Source: Herbaspirillum sp. (lineage in GTDB: Bacteria > Pseudomonadota > Gammaproteobacteria > Burkholderiales > Burkholderiaceae_D). Taken from it: 36,845 nucleotides of DNA. The notes under the pieces are model-generated. The model made no database searches. It was not told where the DNA came from and saw only the letters and a list, made by a program, of their open reading frames with translations. Location of the stretch: assembly GCA_028292625.1 (NCBI GenBank), contig JAQGLY010000083.1, positions 1 through 36,845 of the forward strand. The letters run 5' to 3'. The translations under genes and the position numbers were made by a program. Below, piece by piece: positions 1-11,431 of this stretch (position 1 is its first letter; each line of letters begins with the position of its first letter).

Positions 1-1
1 C

Positions 2-1981
<1,980 letters not shown>

Positions 1982-2004
1982 TGCAGCGCAAGGAGATATG
2001 AAAA

Positions 2005-3201
2005 ATGACTAAACAACTTCAGGAAGCGTACATCGTTGCGGCAACGCGCACGCCTATCGGCAAAGCGCCGCGCGGCATGTTCAAGAATGTCCGGCCGGAC
2101 GACCTGCTGGTGCGCGTGATCCAATCCGCGCTGGCGCAGGCGCCGGGCCTGGACCCGGCTCTGATCGAAGACGCGATCGTCGGCTGCTCGTTTCCGGAAG
2201 GCGCGCAGGGTTTGAACATGGCGCGCATCGGCGTGCTGCTGGCGGGGCTGCCGAAAACCGTGGGCGGCGTGACCATCAATCGCTATTGCGCGTCCGGCGT
2301 CACCGCGATCGCGATGGCCGCCGACCGGATCCGCGTCGGCCAGGCCGACGTCATGATCGCCGCCGGCGCCGAATCGATGTCGATGGTGCCGATGATGGGC
2401 TTCCATCCATCGATGAACATGGAAGTGTTCAAGGACGAAAACATCGGCATGGCCTACGGCATGGGTCTGACCGCCGAAAATGTCGCCAAGCAATGGAAAG
2501 TCTCGCGCGAAGATCAGGACGCGTTCTCGCTGGAATCGCATCGGAAGGCGATTGCCGCGCAGCAGGCGGGCCAATTCAGGGACGAAACCACGCCGGTCGA
2601 AATCATCGAGCGTTTTCCGAATCTGTCCACCGGTCAGATCGACATCAAGACCCGCACCGTGGATACCGACGAGGGCGCGCGCGCCGATTCCACGCTGGAG
2701 GCCTTGGCGAAACTGAGGCCGGTATTTGCCGCCAAGGGCAGCGTCACCGCCGGCAACAGTTCGCAAACCTCCGATGGCGCCGGCGCGCTGATCCTGGTCA
2801 GCGAAAAGATCCTGAAGCAATTCAACCTGACGCCGCTCGCGCGTTTCGTCTCGTTCGCGGTCAGGGGCGTGCCGCCGGAGATCATGGGCATCGGACCCAA
2901 GGAAGCGATACCGGTCGCCTTGCGCGCCGCCGGCATCACTCAGGATCAACTGGACTGGATCGAACTCAACGAAGCCTTCGCGGCGCAGGCTCTGGCCGTC
3001 ATTCGCGATCTGGGTCTGGACCCGGCCAAAGTCAATCCGATGGGCGGCGCGATTGCGCTCGGCCATCCGCTGGGCGCCACCGGCGCGATTCGCGCTGCGA
3101 CCACGATTCATGCCTTGCGCCGCAATAATCTGAAATACGGCATGGTCACCATGTGCGTCGGCACCGGAATGGGCGCAGCGGGAATCTTCGAACGCATGTA
3201 A
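2005..3201 (+). CDS. acetyl-CoA C-acyltransferase (thiolase)
   Basis: Thiolytic cleavage of 3-ketoacyl-CoA to acetyl-CoA plus a shortened acyl-CoA, the last step of beta-oxidation. The protein has 398 residues, the usual size for a degradative thiolase. The nucleophile is Cys95 in NRYCASG. The catalytic His354 is in GHPLGATG, the second Cys384 is in MCVGTGMG, and the ELNEAFAAQ block is present. The ATG at 2005 has AAGGAG at 1990-1995 with 9 nt spacing. It lies 23 nt after the FadN-type gene and is surely cotranscribed. A strong intrinsic terminator follows at 3228, so the crotonase gene after it is probably a separate unit. A FadA role is inferred from the neighbour; a biosynthetic acetoacetyl-CoA thiolase is less likely here. 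Confidence 0.95.
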   Translation: MTKQLQEAYIVAATRTPIGKAPRGMFKNVRPDDLLVRVIQSALAQAPGLDPALIEDAIVGCSFPEGAQGLNMARIGVLLAGLPKTVGGVTINRYCASGVTAIAMAADRIRVGQADVMIAAGAESMSMVPMMGFHPSMNMEVFKDENIGMAYGMGLTAENVAKQWKVSREDQDAFSLESHRKAIAAQQAGQFRDETTPVEIIERFPNLSTGQIDIKTRTVDTDEGARADSTLEALAKLRPVFAAKGSVTAGNSSQTSDGAGALILVSEKILKQFNLTPLARFVSFAVRGVPPEIMGIGPKEAIPVALRAAGITQDQLDWIELNEAFAAQALAVIRDLGLDPAKVNPMGGAIALGHPLGATGAIRAATTIHALRRNNLKYGMVTMCVGTGMGAAGIFERM

Positions 3202-3227
3202 TCGGGATTGCCCTGGCGCAGACCATG

Positions 3228-3258
3228 AAGCCGCACAGTATTTCCGGTGCGGCTTTTT
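3228..3258 (+). terminator. Rho-independent terminator after the thiolase gene
   Basis: A perfect 9-bp stem AAGCCGCAC (3228-3236) pairs with GTGCGGCTT (3247-3255) around a 10-nt loop. The stem runs into a T tract at 3254-3258. It ends the FadN-thiolase transcript. Confidence 0.88.
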
Positions 3259-3300
3259 ATTTGAATCGCATATCGCTCAGCATTTCAGGGAAAAACAAAC

Positions 3301-4074
3301 ATGGAAACAGCGGATGTATTGATCACCAAGGAAGGCGGTTTACTGAGCATCGTGTTCAACCGCGAGGCGAAAAAAAACGCGATCACCGCCGCGATGTATC
3401 AGGCCATGGCTCACGCCCTGCATCGCGCGGAAAGCGATACGGAGGTGCGCGCGATCCTGTTTCTGGGCAGCCAGCAGGTGTTCAGCGCCGGTAACGATCT
3501 GGACGATTTTCTGAAACATCCGCCGGCCGGCGCCGACAGCCCGGTAGTCCAATTCCTGCAACGCATCAGCCAGGCCGGCAAGCCGCTGGTGGCCGGCGTA
3601 TGCGGCAACGCAGTCGGCATCGGCGTCACGCTGCTGCTGCATTGCGATCTGGTGTATGCCGCCGACAACGCCAGCTTCGCGATGCCGTTCACGCAGCTGG
3701 GTTTGTGTCCGGAAGCCGCGTCGTCGCTGCTGCTGCCGCAACTGGCCGGCTATCAGCGCGCCGCCGAGAAGTTATTGCTGGGCGAACCATTCCCGGCCGA
3801 CGAAGCGTTGCGGATGGGATTGGTCGGCAAGATACTGCCGCTGGCCGAGCTGGAAAGCCATGCGCGGCGGCAGGCGGCCAAGCTGATCGCTTTGCCTGCC
3901 TCATCGATACGCGTGACCAAGCAACTGATGAAGCAGCAACTGAAGGCTGCCGTCGAGCAGCGGATTTTCGACGAGATCGGGCACTTCGGCGCGATGTTGA
4001 AATCGCCGGAAGCAAAGGAGGCGATGACGGCTTTTTTTGAAAAGCGGAAGGCGGATTTCAGCCGGTTTGCATGA
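3301..4074 (+). CDS. enoyl-CoA hydratase/isomerase family protein (crotonase)
   Basis: A single-domain crotonase of 257 residues. The acyl-CoA oxyanion hole is visible in FSAGNDLDDF near residue 62 and GNAVGIGVTLLLHCDL near residues 101-115. A candidate catalytic Glu lies in LGLCPEAASS near residue 138. Only one of the two glutamates of classical hydratases is obvious, so an isomerase-type or specialised reaction is possible. The ATG follows AGGGA with about 9 nt spacing. It sits after the thiolase terminator, but its nature and place support a role in fatty-acid or CoA-ester breakdown. The exact substrate cannot be read from the sequence. Confidence 0.9.
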   Translation: METADVLITKEGGLLSIVFNREAKKNAITAAMYQAMAHALHRAESDTEVRAILFLGSQQVFSAGNDLDDFLKHPPAGADSPVVQFLQRISQAGKPLVAGVCGNAVGIGVTLLLHCDLVYAADNASFAMPFTQLGLCPEAASSLLLPQLAGYQRAAEKLLLGEPFPADEALRMGLVGKILPLAELESHARRQAAKLIALPASSIRVTKQLMKQQLKAAVEQRIFDEIGHFGAMLKSPEAKEAMTAFFEKRKADFSRFA

Positions 4075-4141
4075 CAGGGAAACGGCGCGAGCCGTCCTGT
4101 TAAATAGGCAGTTATGCGTCACCTTAAAAGGATGCCAAGCC

Positions 4142-4546
4142 ATGAAAACGCTGGTAAACATAGATGTCCCCGATCTTGCACCGGCAATAAAATTCTACTG
4201 TGCGGCCTTTGGATTACATCTCAAGCGCGTAATGGACGATGATGTTGCAGAGCTTACAGGAGGATCTTCGATCATCTATCTTCTTCAAAAAGACACCGGA
4301 TCAACATGCGCGAGTTCCGTCTCTGGGTCTCGTCAGTACTCCAGACATTGGACCCCGGTTCATATTGATTTCGTTGTTGACGATATCAAGCAGGCCACAA
4401 AACAGGTGCTGGACGCCGGCGCAATCCGTGAAAGCGAATGCATGGAATGGAATGGATCGGAATGTGTGACCTTCTCGGATCCATTCGGTCACGGTTTTTG
4501 CCTGATCGAATTTGAAGGCGACACTTACAATACGGATATCGCATAA
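4142..4546 (+). CDS. VOC-superfamily (glyoxalase/bleomycin-resistance fold) protein
   Basis: A small single-domain protein of 134 residues. The N-terminal MKTLVNIDVPDL and YCAAFGL are typical of the first beta-alpha-beta-beta-beta module. VHIDFVVDDI and FSDPFGHGFCLIEF are typical of the second, with His and Glu at usual metal-ligand positions. The family includes glyoxalase I, dioxygenases and antibiotic-binding proteins; which one applies here is not clear. The ATG at 4142 is preferred over an upstream in-frame start at 4037, because the latter would overlap the crotonase gene and add a non-conserved leader, while AAAAGGA lies just ahead of 4142. Confidence 0.82.
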   Translation: MKTLVNIDVPDLAPAIKFYCAAFGLHLKRVMDDDVAELTGGSSIIYLLQKDTGSTCASSVSGSRQYSRHWTPVHIDFVVDDIKQATKQVLDAGAIRESECMEWNGSECVTFSDPFGHGFCLIEFEGDTYNTDIA

Positions 4547-4620
4547 CAAGCGAAGCTGGGAAAAAGCCCGATGCATGCATGGTCGATGCACCGAGCTTAT
4601 CGCTCACCGCGAAACGCAGC

Positions 4621-5067
4621 TTACTTCGCCGGCAATTGCGCCCGAATCTCGCCGCCCGGATGCGCGGCGCTATGCACGTTGACGTACAGATTGCCCATCT
4701 GATAGGCCGCATACTGCGCATCGGTCAGCATGGTGCCGTCGGGAACGCTGAAGACGTTATCGCCGGTCTTCTTCAACGGTACGATCACAGGGCCGTTGAC
4801 ACCTGCCGCCGCCATATGGATATGGGCCACGGTGGGGACGATGCCTTTGGTGGTAATCGTGCCGCTGACCGATTTGTCGGACGCGATTTTCACCGTGCTC
4901 TCTCCGGTCGCATCGGTCGACACCGGCGGCACCTCATGCATGCCGTCCAATTTCAGCGAGGAACCCATCATGTCGTGCATTCCCATCCCCGAACAACCGG
5001 CGATCAGCATGGCGCTTGCGGCCAGCGCCGCAGTCAGATATTGACGGATATTCTTATGCGTTTTCAT
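4621..5067 (-). CDS. CHRD-domain lipoprotein
   Basis: A secreted lipoprotein of 148 residues. The signal peptide begins MKTHKNIRQYL and ends in the lipobox LIAGC, so Cys is at about position 24 of this start. The remainder is one CHRD domain (named after chordin): HEVPPV near its start, HIHMAAAGVNGPV in the middle and YVNVHSAAHPGGEIRAQL at the end. Bacterial CHRD proteins are cell-envelope proteins of unknown biochemical role. The start at 5067 is chosen because GGAG lies 6 nt upstream and the lipoprotein signal then begins the protein; a longer frame from 5172 adds a leader without signal features and would overlap the next gene. Confidence 0.87.
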   Translation of the reverse strand: MKTHKNIRQYLTAALAASAMLIAGCSGMGMHDMMGSSLKLDGMHEVPPVSTDATGESTVKIASDKSVSGTITTKGIVPTVAHIHMAAAGVNGPVIVPLKKTGDNVFSVPDGTMLTDAQYAAYQMGNLYVNVHSAAHPGGEIRAQLPAK

Positions 5068-5168
5068 TTGCATCTCCAAGGTTTCCGGCATGCGTGTGAT
5101 TGGAAGAGAGCAACGCCGGTGTTTGACATCGATAAATAGCATGTTTGACTGCGCCGAATCGGGGCGGT

Positions 5169-6266
5169 TCAATTATAGCGATTCGGTTCCTTCGATTGCT
5201 GCGGCCGGCTGGTTTCATCCGGATGCTGCGCACTGCTGAACAGATCCCAGGCCGACATGAACATCGCAGCGATCACCGGCCCGATCACGAACCCGTTCAG
5301 CCCGAACAGGCCCATGCCGCCCAGCGTCGAAATCAGCACGACATAATCCGGCATCTGGGTATCCTTGCCGACCAGGATGGGGCGCATGACGTTGTCGATC
5401 AGGCCGATGACCACCACGCAAAATGCGATCAGCGTCACGCCTTGCCAGATGGCGCCGGTGGCCAGAAAATACACCGCGACCGGGGCCCAGATCAGCGCCG
5501 CGCCAATGGCCGGCAACAGCGACAGGAAAGCCATCAATACGCCCCACAACAGCGCGCCCTGGATGCCCAGGATCCAGAAAATCAGGCCGCCCAGCGCACC
5601 CTGCACCGCGGCCACGGCGATATTGCCTTTGACCGTGGCGCGGATGACGGTGGTGAATTTGCTGAACAAATGCCGTTTGTGCGCCGGCGCCAGCGGAATC
5701 GCTTGCCGGATCCGCGCCGCCAGATCGCTGCCGTCGCGCAACAGGAAATAGAGCAGATACAGCATGACCCCGAAGCCGATCAGGAAGTCGAAAGTATTCT
5801 GGCCGATGCTCAGCGCCTGCTTGGCGATCAACTGGCTGCCTTGCAGCGCGCCTTTGGATAGCGTGTCCTGCAGCGCCGTGATATCGCTCAGGCCGAAGCG
5901 GTCCAGCAATCCGACTACCCATCGCGGCAATGCGGCGATGGTTTGCTGGAAGTACACGCCGAAATTGATCTTGCCCGAATTGATGTTGTCATAGACCAGT
6001 ACGGCTTCCTTGATCAGCGAAACGGTAATCAGCGTCAATGGCAGAATCACGATGACCAGCACCAGCAGCAGGGAGAACAGCGCAGCCAGGTTGCGGCGCT
6101 GGCGCAGCTGGATCAGCAATTTGCGATAAAACGGCGCAAACAGAATCGCCAGCACCGCACCCCAGAACACCGCGCCGTAGAACGGCAGCAGTATCCAGCC
6201 GAACGCAATGGTCACGACGATCAGCAGCGCCAGAAAGGTTTTTTCGTGCAGTTGGGGGGTATTCAT
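5169..6266 (-). CDS. AI-2E family transporter (PerM/YdiK-like permease)
   Basis: An inner-membrane protein of 365 residues with about eight hydrophobic segments in the usual pattern. Two pairs lie near the N-terminus (LALLIVVTIAFGWILL, then AVLAILFAP). A soluble helical stretch follows, and then a C-terminal cluster containing GALLWGVLMAFLSLLPAIGAAL and LISTLGGMGLFGLNGFVIGP. The latter two are hallmarks of the AI-2E/PerM exporter family. Members have been linked to autoinducer-2 export or Na+/H+ antiport; the substrate here is unknown. The start at 6266 begins right before the first membrane segment. An in-frame ATG at 6308 would add a basic 14-residue leader (KSHRRRRA); neither has a convincing ribosome site. 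Confidence 0.88.
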   Translation of the reverse strand: MNTPQLHEKTFLALLIVVTIAFGWILLPFYGAVFWGAVLAILFAPFYRKLLIQLRQRRNLAALFSLLLVLVIVILPLTLITVSLIKEAVLVYDNINSGKINFGVYFQQTIAALPRWVVGLLDRFGLSDITALQDTLSKGALQGSQLIAKQALSIGQNTFDFLIGFGVMLYLLYFLLRDGSDLAARIRQAIPLAPAHKRHLFSKFTTVIRATVKGNIAVAAVQGALGGLIFWILGIQGALLWGVLMAFLSLLPAIGAALIWAPVAVYFLATGAIWQGVTLIAFCVVVIGLIDNVMRPILVGKDTQMPDYVVLISTLGGMGLFGLNGFVIGPVIAAMFMSAWDLFSSAQHPDETSRPQQSKEPNRYN

Positions 6267-6525
6267 AAGTATCGCGCGGCGCCGCCTGTGTGATTTGATT
6301 TTTGCCATGCTAACCGAAGTTGCGGCATTTTAGGGCTGTTAGACGCAACGACCTCGGCCATGGCGACAGATGGGACTCGGTCTGCCGGCGCCTTAACGTG
6401 TTTTAACATCTGGGATTCACCAATTTCCGCTCCTACGGCGGCCCGTTGCATTTAAAATGCCGCATGCCGTGTCATGCACGGCCTGCAGCGTCGAAATCGA
6501 CGATTACCGCTTCAACAAAGGTACC

Positions 6526-8067
6526 ATGAGTAAAACCAAACCGTCGTTCGCGCCTGTTCCGAAATCTCCGATATTCATCTCCGCCACCCTCTTTGTGCTA
6601 CTGGTCTGTTTATTGCTGGTGGCTCTGTCCGCCTGGAGCGCATGGACCGCGCGTGGAGTCCAATTACGGGAACAGCAGATCGCGACCGAAAACATGGCGC
6701 GTTCGTTGGCGCAGCATGCCGACGATACCTTCAAGACGGTCGATACGGCGCTTATCGGCGTGTCGGAACGCATTGCGTACGACGGCACCTCCCGGAAGGC
6801 GCTGCAGCGGCTGCATAAGCTGCTGGCATTGCTGGTCAGCGAACAGCCGGCTTTAAGAGGCATTTCCATTTACGATATAGAGGGGCGCAGGGTGGTCAAC
6901 GCACGTGCCGAGGTGGAAGCTCCGGTGGGCGACAATTCCAATCGCGAATTTTTTCTGTATCACCGCACTCATCAGGATCTAGGCCCGCACATCGGCGCGC
7001 CGATACTCAATCGTGCGACCAAGGAATGGGTGATTCCGCTTTCAAGGCGTATGAACGATGCCGACGGCCAGTTGTCCGGCATCGTAGTGGCGACCATCGG
7101 CATCGACTACTTCTACCAGTTCTATGCCAGCTATGAGATCGGGCGCGAGGGACTGATCCTGCTTGTGCTCAACAGCGGCACGCAATTGCTGCGTTGGCCG
7201 ATCCTGCACGATTCGATAGGAAGGAGCATGGTTAACGGCCCGCTGTTCGCCCTCTACGCTTCGGGCAACGAAAGAGGTAATGCGATGATCAAATCGCCGG
7301 TGGACGGCGTGGTGCGGCTCAACGCCTACAACCGCCTGCCGAACTTCCCGCTGATGGTCATGGTGGCGTTGTCGGAGGATGAAATCTACGCCGAGTGGCG
7401 TCGGGCTACGCTGCTTCAAGGCACCATCGTCGCGGTCATCGTTGTGCTGCTCGGTCTGTTGGGATTTCGCCTGATCGACCAGATCGGCCTGCGGGTCCTG
7501 GCGGAACAGGAAGCGCGCCGAGCGGGCGAGGCCTTGCTCGAGTTGAACCAGACCTTGGAAAAACTGGCATTGCAGGACGGTCTGACCGGGCTGGCGAACC
7601 GGCGCCGGTTCGACATCGTGCTGCAGGATGAACTGAGCCGCGCCACGCGCTCGGCCAGTTCCCTGGCGCTGATCATGATCGATGTCGATTGCTTCAAGAA
7701 GTACAACGACATCTACGGCCATCTGGCGGGCGACGACTGTCTGCGCCAGATCGGCCAGGTGCTCAAAGCGGCCGAGAGCCGTCCCGGCGACCTGGCGGCG
7801 CGTTACGGCGGAGAAGAATTCGCAATGCTGTTGCCGAGCACCGACGTGCAGGGCGCGCTGAAAGTCGCCGAAGATATTCGCAGGGCCATTCGCGCGCTGG
7901 AAATCAAACATGCCGGCAATGAACTCGGCATTGTCACCGCCAGCGCCGGCATCAATGCGCTGACGCCGGTATATCCCGCCGATACCGTAGCGACGTTGAT
8001 CAGCGCGGCCGACCAGGCGCTGTACGTCGCCAAGGCGAGCGGACGCGATCGGGTGGAAATCGCCTGA
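6526..8067 (+). CDS. membrane diguanylate cyclase (Cache-like sensor + GGDEF)
   Basis: Makes cyclic di-GMP from two GTP. The protein has 513 residues. A first membrane helix lies near residues 18-40 and a periplasmic Cache-like sensing region at about 45-290 ([42 protein letters not shown]). A second membrane helix lies near 302-322, followed by a short linker and the GGDEF domain. The active-site motif is GGEEF at 428-432. The inhibitory I-site RPGD at 419-422 is intact with the canonical 5-residue spacing, so product feedback is expected. The start at 6526 has AAAGG 4 nt upstream; the in-frame ATG at 6457 would add 23 residues without homology. It stands alone, with divergent transcription to its left. 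The ligand of the sensor is unknown. Confidence 0.92.
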   Translation: MSKTKPSFAPVPKSPIFISATLFVLLVCLLLVALSAWSAWTARGVQLREQQIATENMARSLAQHADDTFKTVDTALIGVSERIAYDGTSRKALQRLHKLLALLVSEQPALRGISIYDIEGRRVVNARAEVEAPVGDNSNREFFLYHRTHQDLGPHIGAPILNRATKEWVIPLSRRMNDADGQLSGIVVATIGIDYFYQFYASYEIGREGLILLVLNSGTQLLRWPILHDSIGRSMVNGPLFALYASGNERGNAMIKSPVDGVVRLNAYNRLPNFPLMVMVALSEDEIYAEWRRATLLQGTIVAVIVVLLGLLGFRLIDQIGLRVLAEQEARRAGEALLELNQTLEKLALQDGLTGLANRRRFDIVLQDELSRATRSASSLALIMIDVDCFKKYNDIYGHLAGDDCLRQIGQVLKAAESRPGDLAARYGGEEFAMLLPSTDVQGALKVAEDIRRAIRALEIKHAGNELGIVTASAGINALTPVYPADTVATLISAADQALYVAKASGRDRVEIA

Positions 8068-8071
8068 ACAG

Positions 8072-8102
8072 GCGCTGGTGGGCTGTTACAGTCCACCAGC
8101 GC
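8072..8102 (+). terminator. Strong hairpin after the diguanylate cyclase gene (no T tract)
   Basis: A perfect 10-bp stem, GCGCTGGTGG (8072-8081) with CCACCAGCGC (8093-8102), starts 5 nt after the TGA stop. The inner loop can pair a little further. No T run follows, so it may stabilise the 3' end or act with Rho rather than be a classical terminator. Confidence 0.45.
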
Positions 8103-8110
8103 GCGTCTGC

Positions 8111-8116
8111 TAAAAT
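8111..8116 (+). promoter_or_regulatory. selD: possible -10 element upstream of selD
   Basis: TAAAAT 32 nt before the selD start matches five of six positions of a sigma-70 -10 box. No clear -35 sits at the right distance (TTACAG at 8086 is 19 nt away and inside the hairpin). The assignment is tentative. Confidence 0.3.
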
Positions 8117-8147
8117 CGCTTGTTTCGACACACCTGAAGATGCGCAT

Positions 8148-9182
8148 ATGAGCGAACCGATTCGCCTGACCCAGTACAGCCACGGTGCCGGTTGCGGCTG
8201 CAAGATCTCTCCGCAGGTGCTGGAGGTGATTCTCGCCGGCAGCGGCGCCCAGAACCTCGACCCCAAGCTGTGGGTCGGCAACGCATCGCGCGACGATGCG
8301 GCGGTCTATGCGCTGGACGACCAGCGCGGCGTGGTTTCCACTACCGATTTCTTCATGCCCATCGTCGACGATCCCTTCGACTTCGGCCGCATTGCCGCCA
8401 CCAACGCCATCAGCGATATTTACGCCATGGGCGGCGATCCGTTGATGGCGATTGCGATTCTCGGCTGGCCGGTCAATCTGCTGCCGCCGGAAATCGCCCG
8501 CGAAGTCATACGCGGCGGCCGCTCGGCATGCGATGCGGCGGGCATTCCTCTGGCCGGCGGCCATTCCATCGATGCGCCCGAACCGATCTTCGGTCTGGCC
8601 GTCACCGGAGTGGTGGAAAAACGTCACATGAAACGCAATGACACCGCCGCCGTCGGATGCCTGCTGTATCTGACCAAGCCGCTGGGGATCGGCATCCTGA
8701 CCACGGCCGAGAAGCAGGGCAAGCTGCGAGCGGCGGATGTGGGCCTCGCCCGGGACTGGATGTGCGTGCTGAACAATGCTGGCAGCCGCTTCGGCAAACT
8801 GCCCGGCGTCACCGCGATGACGGACGTTACCGGCTTCGGTCTGCTGGGCCATTTGGTGGAAATGACCGATGGCAGCGGCCTGACCGCGCGCATCGAATAC
8901 GACCGCGTGCCGCGCCTGCCGGGTGTCGAACATTATCTGGCGGAAGGCTGCGTGCCCGGCGGAACGCAGCGCAATTTCGACAGCTACGCCGACAGAATCG
9001 GCGCCATTGGCGAAACGCAAAAGCAATTGCTGAGCGATCCGCAGACCAGCGGGGGACTGCTGGTTGCGGTCACGCCCGAAGGGAACGCCGATTTCCTGGC
9101 CGTCGCCGCGGAATTGGGCATGACGCTCGCGCCGATCGGCCATCTGGTCGAGCGACAGACCCGCGCGGTAGAGGTTTTCTGA
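8148..9182 (+). CDS. selD: selenide, water dikinase (selenophosphate synthetase)
   Basis: Makes monoselenophosphate from selenide and ATP, the selenium donor for selenouridine and selenocysteine. The protein has 344 residues, the normal length. The glycine-rich active-site loop GAGCGCK carries Cys16 and Lys19, matching the essential Cys17 and Lys20 of E. coli SelD. Cys is encoded normally, so this copy is not itself a selenoprotein. The ATP-binding signatures [18 protein letters not shown] and [11 protein letters not shown] are intact, as is the C-terminal DPQTSGG. Its stop overlaps the start of the tRNA 2-selenouridine synthase gene (TGATG). That coupling suggests the tRNA modification is the main local use of selenophosphate; selA and selB are not in the window. 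Confidence 0.97.
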   Translation: MSEPIRLTQYSHGAGCGCKISPQVLEVILAGSGAQNLDPKLWVGNASRDDAAVYALDDQRGVVSTTDFFMPIVDDPFDFGRIAATNAISDIYAMGGDPLMAIAILGWPVNLLPPEIAREVIRGGRSACDAAGIPLAGGHSIDAPEPIFGLAVTGVVEKRHMKRNDTAAVGCLLYLTKPLGIGILTTAEKQGKLRAADVGLARDWMCVLNNAGSRFGKLPGVTAMTDVTGFGLLGHLVEMTDGSGLTARIEYDRVPRLPGVEHYLAEGCVPGGTQRNFDSYADRIGAIGETQKQLLSDPQTSGGLLVAVTPEGNADFLAVAAELGMTLAPIGHLVERQTRAVEVF

Positions 9183-10300
9183 TGTCCGGCGACGGCGGCG
9201 ACATCGACAACTACCGCGACCTGTTCCTCAACGCCCGGCCCATGATGGATACCCGGGCGCCGATTGAATTCAACAAGGGCGCGTTCCCCGGCGCCGTCAA
9301 CCTGCCGCTGATGACCGACAGCGAGCGGCAGAAAGTAGGCCTTTGCTACAAGCAGCATGGGCAGCAGGCCGCCATCGAATTGGGGCATCGGCTGGTGAAC
9401 GGTCAAACCAAATCCGATCGGATCGGCGCCTGGGCCGATTTCGCCCGCGCCAATCCCGATGGTTGCCTATACTGTTTTCGAGGCGGCCTGCGTTCGCAGA
9501 TCGCCCAGCAATGGCTCAAGACCGAGGCGGGCATCGCCTATCCGCGTGTGGCCGGCGGCTACAAAGCCATGCGCAGTTTCCTGATGGAAACCATCGACAG
9601 CGCTGTGGCGCAATGCGGTTTCGTCGTCATCGGCGGCATGACCGGCACCGGCAAAACCGACGTGATTGTGCAATTGCATCATGGGCTGGATCTGGAAGGG
9701 CACGCCAATCACCGCGGCTCCAGTTTTGGCAAACGCGCCACCGACCAGCCGTCCGGCATCGACTTCGAAAACCGCCTGGCCATCGATGTGCTGAGAAAGC
9801 GTGCGAACGGCATCGAGCAATTCGTGCTTGAAGATGAAAGCCGCCTGATCGGCCGTTGCGCATTGCCGCTGCAGCTTTACCAGAGCATGCAGGATTTCCC
9901 CATGGTCTGGCTGGAAGATAGCCTGGAGGGCCGTGTCGGACGCATTCTGCGCGATTACGTGGTTCAATTGGAGGCGGATTACCGCGCCATGCATGGCGAA
10001 GCGGGTTTTGCGCTGTTTAAAGAGCACCTGCTGCAGGCCATGAACAAGCTGCTTAAACGCTTGGGCGGCGAACGTCATCAGCGCATGCTGGCGATGCTGC
10101 AGGCGGCCCTGGCCGAGCAAGAGCGCAGCGGCGCGGTGGAGCTGCACCGCGGATGGATTGAGGGGCTGCTGCTCGAATACTACGATCCGATTTACGCTTA
10201 CCAGCGCGAGAGCAAGGCGTCGCGCATCGAATTTGCCGGCGAGCAGCAGGCCGTGCTCGCTTACCTGAACGAACGCAGCGCCGCCAAACTCAAAGCCTAA
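9182..10300 (+). CDS. mnmH: tRNA 2-selenouridine synthase
   Basis: Replaces sulfur by selenium at the wobble 2-thiouridine of tRNAs for Lys, Glu and Gln, via a geranylated intermediate in the known enzymes (also called SelU/YbbB). The protein has 372 residues. The N-terminal rhodanese domain covers residues 10-130 and carries the catalytic loop [11 protein letters not shown] with Cys98 at the position of E. coli Cys97. A P-loop GGMTGTGKT follows at 151-159, starting the C-terminal nucleotide-binding domain. The ATG at 9182 overlaps the selD stop by one base, and the next in-frame upstream starts lie inside selD. The stop codon overlaps that of the convergent permease gene within CTAA (10297-10300). 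Confidence 0.95.
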   Translation: MSGDGGDIDNYRDLFLNARPMMDTRAPIEFNKGAFPGAVNLPLMTDSERQKVGLCYKQHGQQAAIELGHRLVNGQTKSDRIGAWADFARANPDGCLYCFRGGLRSQIAQQWLKTEAGIAYPRVAGGYKAMRSFLMETIDSAVAQCGFVVIGGMTGTGKTDVIVQLHHGLDLEGHANHRGSSFGKRATDQPSGIDFENRLAIDVLRKRANGIEQFVLEDESRLIGRCALPLQLYQSMQDFPMVWLEDSLEGRVGRILRDYVVQLEADYRAMHGEAGFALFKEHLLQAMNKLLKRLGGERHQRMLAMLQAALAEQERSGAVELHRGWIEGLLLEYYDPIYAYQRESKASRIEFAGEQQAVLAYLNERSAAKLKA

Positions 10301-11349
10301 AGCACGGCCGCGCCGACCAGTCCCGAGATCACCCCGATCAGCATGGTCAGCAAGGCCACCGCCACCAATACTTTCGGATTGAAGGATTTACGCAGCATCA
10401 GCAGCGAAGGCAGGCTGATGCTCGGCAACGTCATCAGCAGCGCCACCGCCGGGGCCATGCCCAGGCCCAGCGACATCATGGTCTGCACGATAGGGATTTC
10501 GGCGGCCGTCGGAATCACGAACAGGGTGCCGACGATGGCCAGCGGCACCAGCCAAAGCAGACTATTCCCCATTGCGCCATCGATGTGCGGAAACAGCCAG
10601 ACCCGCGCCGCGCCCAGCGCCAGCACCGCCAACGCATATACCGGGATCGTGCTCCAGAACAGCTGCCACAATTTGCGCGCCCAGCGAAGCAGGAGGTTTT
10701 CGCTATCGGGCTGGCGGGCGTCGGTTGCCGCTTCCAGCGCCGCCGCGGGAATGTCGTCAGCGCGGTCTATGCGCTGAGCGATCAGCGAAACGCCCAATAC
10801 CAGCGCCACGCCCGCCACCAGCCGCAGCGCGGTGAAACCCCAGCCCAGCACAAATCCCATGAACACCAGCGTCGCCGGATTGAGCACCGGGTTGGCGATC
10901 CAGAAGGCCAGCGCCGCACCGACCGAGACCTGTTGGCGGCGCATGCCCACCACCACTGGCGCGGCGCAGCAAGAGCACATCATTCCCGGCAGCGCGAACA
11001 GGCCGCCGCGCAAGGTAGAGGCGACGCCGGCCCGGCCGAACAAGCGCAGCATCCAGTCCTGCGGGATCAGCACCTGGATCAGCGATCCCAGGATCACGCC
11101 CAATACGGCCGCTTTCCAGATCGCCAGAAAGTACGCCTTGGCATAGGCCAGCGCCGCTGCGACCGGCGCGCTCTGGTGATCGTCGATAATCGACGCGCCG
11201 ATATTGTGATTGGCGGCGGCGACAAAGGATTTCAGGTAGTAGGGCGACCATTTGACGTAATAGAGGCCGATGACGGCAACGAGTACGAACAGAATGGGCT
11301 TCCACCAGGACGACAGGTCCCGTGGGGGTTGGGCGGAAAGACTGTGCAT
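10297..11349 (-). CDS. permease of the ArsP/YraQ (DUF318) family
   Basis: A polytopic inner-membrane protein of 350 residues with about eight to ten hydrophobic segments in two halves around a polar linker (residues about 195-220). The first half carries the signature [12 protein letters not shown] with Cys125, Cys127 and Cys128, then [18 protein letters not shown]. The second half carries [16 protein letters not shown]. Family members include organoarsenical exporters (ArsP) and metal-efflux candidates; the cysteine cluster fits thiol-reactive or metal substrates. No ars genes flank it; the nearest neighbours are mnmH (convergent, stop codons overlapping) and an 8-oxoguanine deaminase gene 82 nt upstream on the same strand. 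Substrate unknown. Confidence 0.85.
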   Translation of the reverse strand: MHSLSAQPPRDLSSWWKPILFVLVAVIGLYYVKWSPYYLKSFVAAANHNIGASIIDDHQSAPVAAALAYAKAYFLAIWKAAVLGVILGSLIQVLIPQDWMLRLFGRAGVASTLRGGLFALPGMMCSCCAAPVVVGMRRQQVSVGAALAFWIANPVLNPATLVFMGFVLGWGFTALRLVAGVALVLGVSLIAQRIDRADDIPAAALEAATDARQPDSENLLLRWARKLWQLFWSTIPVYALAVLALGAARVWLFPHIDGAMGNSLLWLVPLAIVGTLFVIPTAAEIPIVQTMMSLGLGMAPAVALLMTLPSISLPSLLMLRKSFNPKVLVAVALLTMLIGVISGLVGAAVL

Positions 11350-11431
11350 GGCGAGTTCCGGCTAATAGAAAATGACTGCGCATCATAACCTGACTCGGGC
11401 CAGCCAGGCTCTGGCCGCAGTCGCGCGCCCC

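Noticed and set aside
8065..8147. UGA stop of the diguanylate cyclase followed 5 nt later by a strong hairpin, next to selD: possible selenocysteine readthrough
   Set aside because: The protein already ends normally for a GGDEF domain ([11 protein letters not shown]), the readthrough tail has no family features, and the stem is a plain 10-bp hairpin without a recognisable bacterial SECIS apical loop at the right distance.
10585..11388. 267-codon + strand frame over the permease gene
   Set aside because: Gln/His/Arg-rich shadow; the - strand frame shows membrane helices and the CSCCAAP motif.
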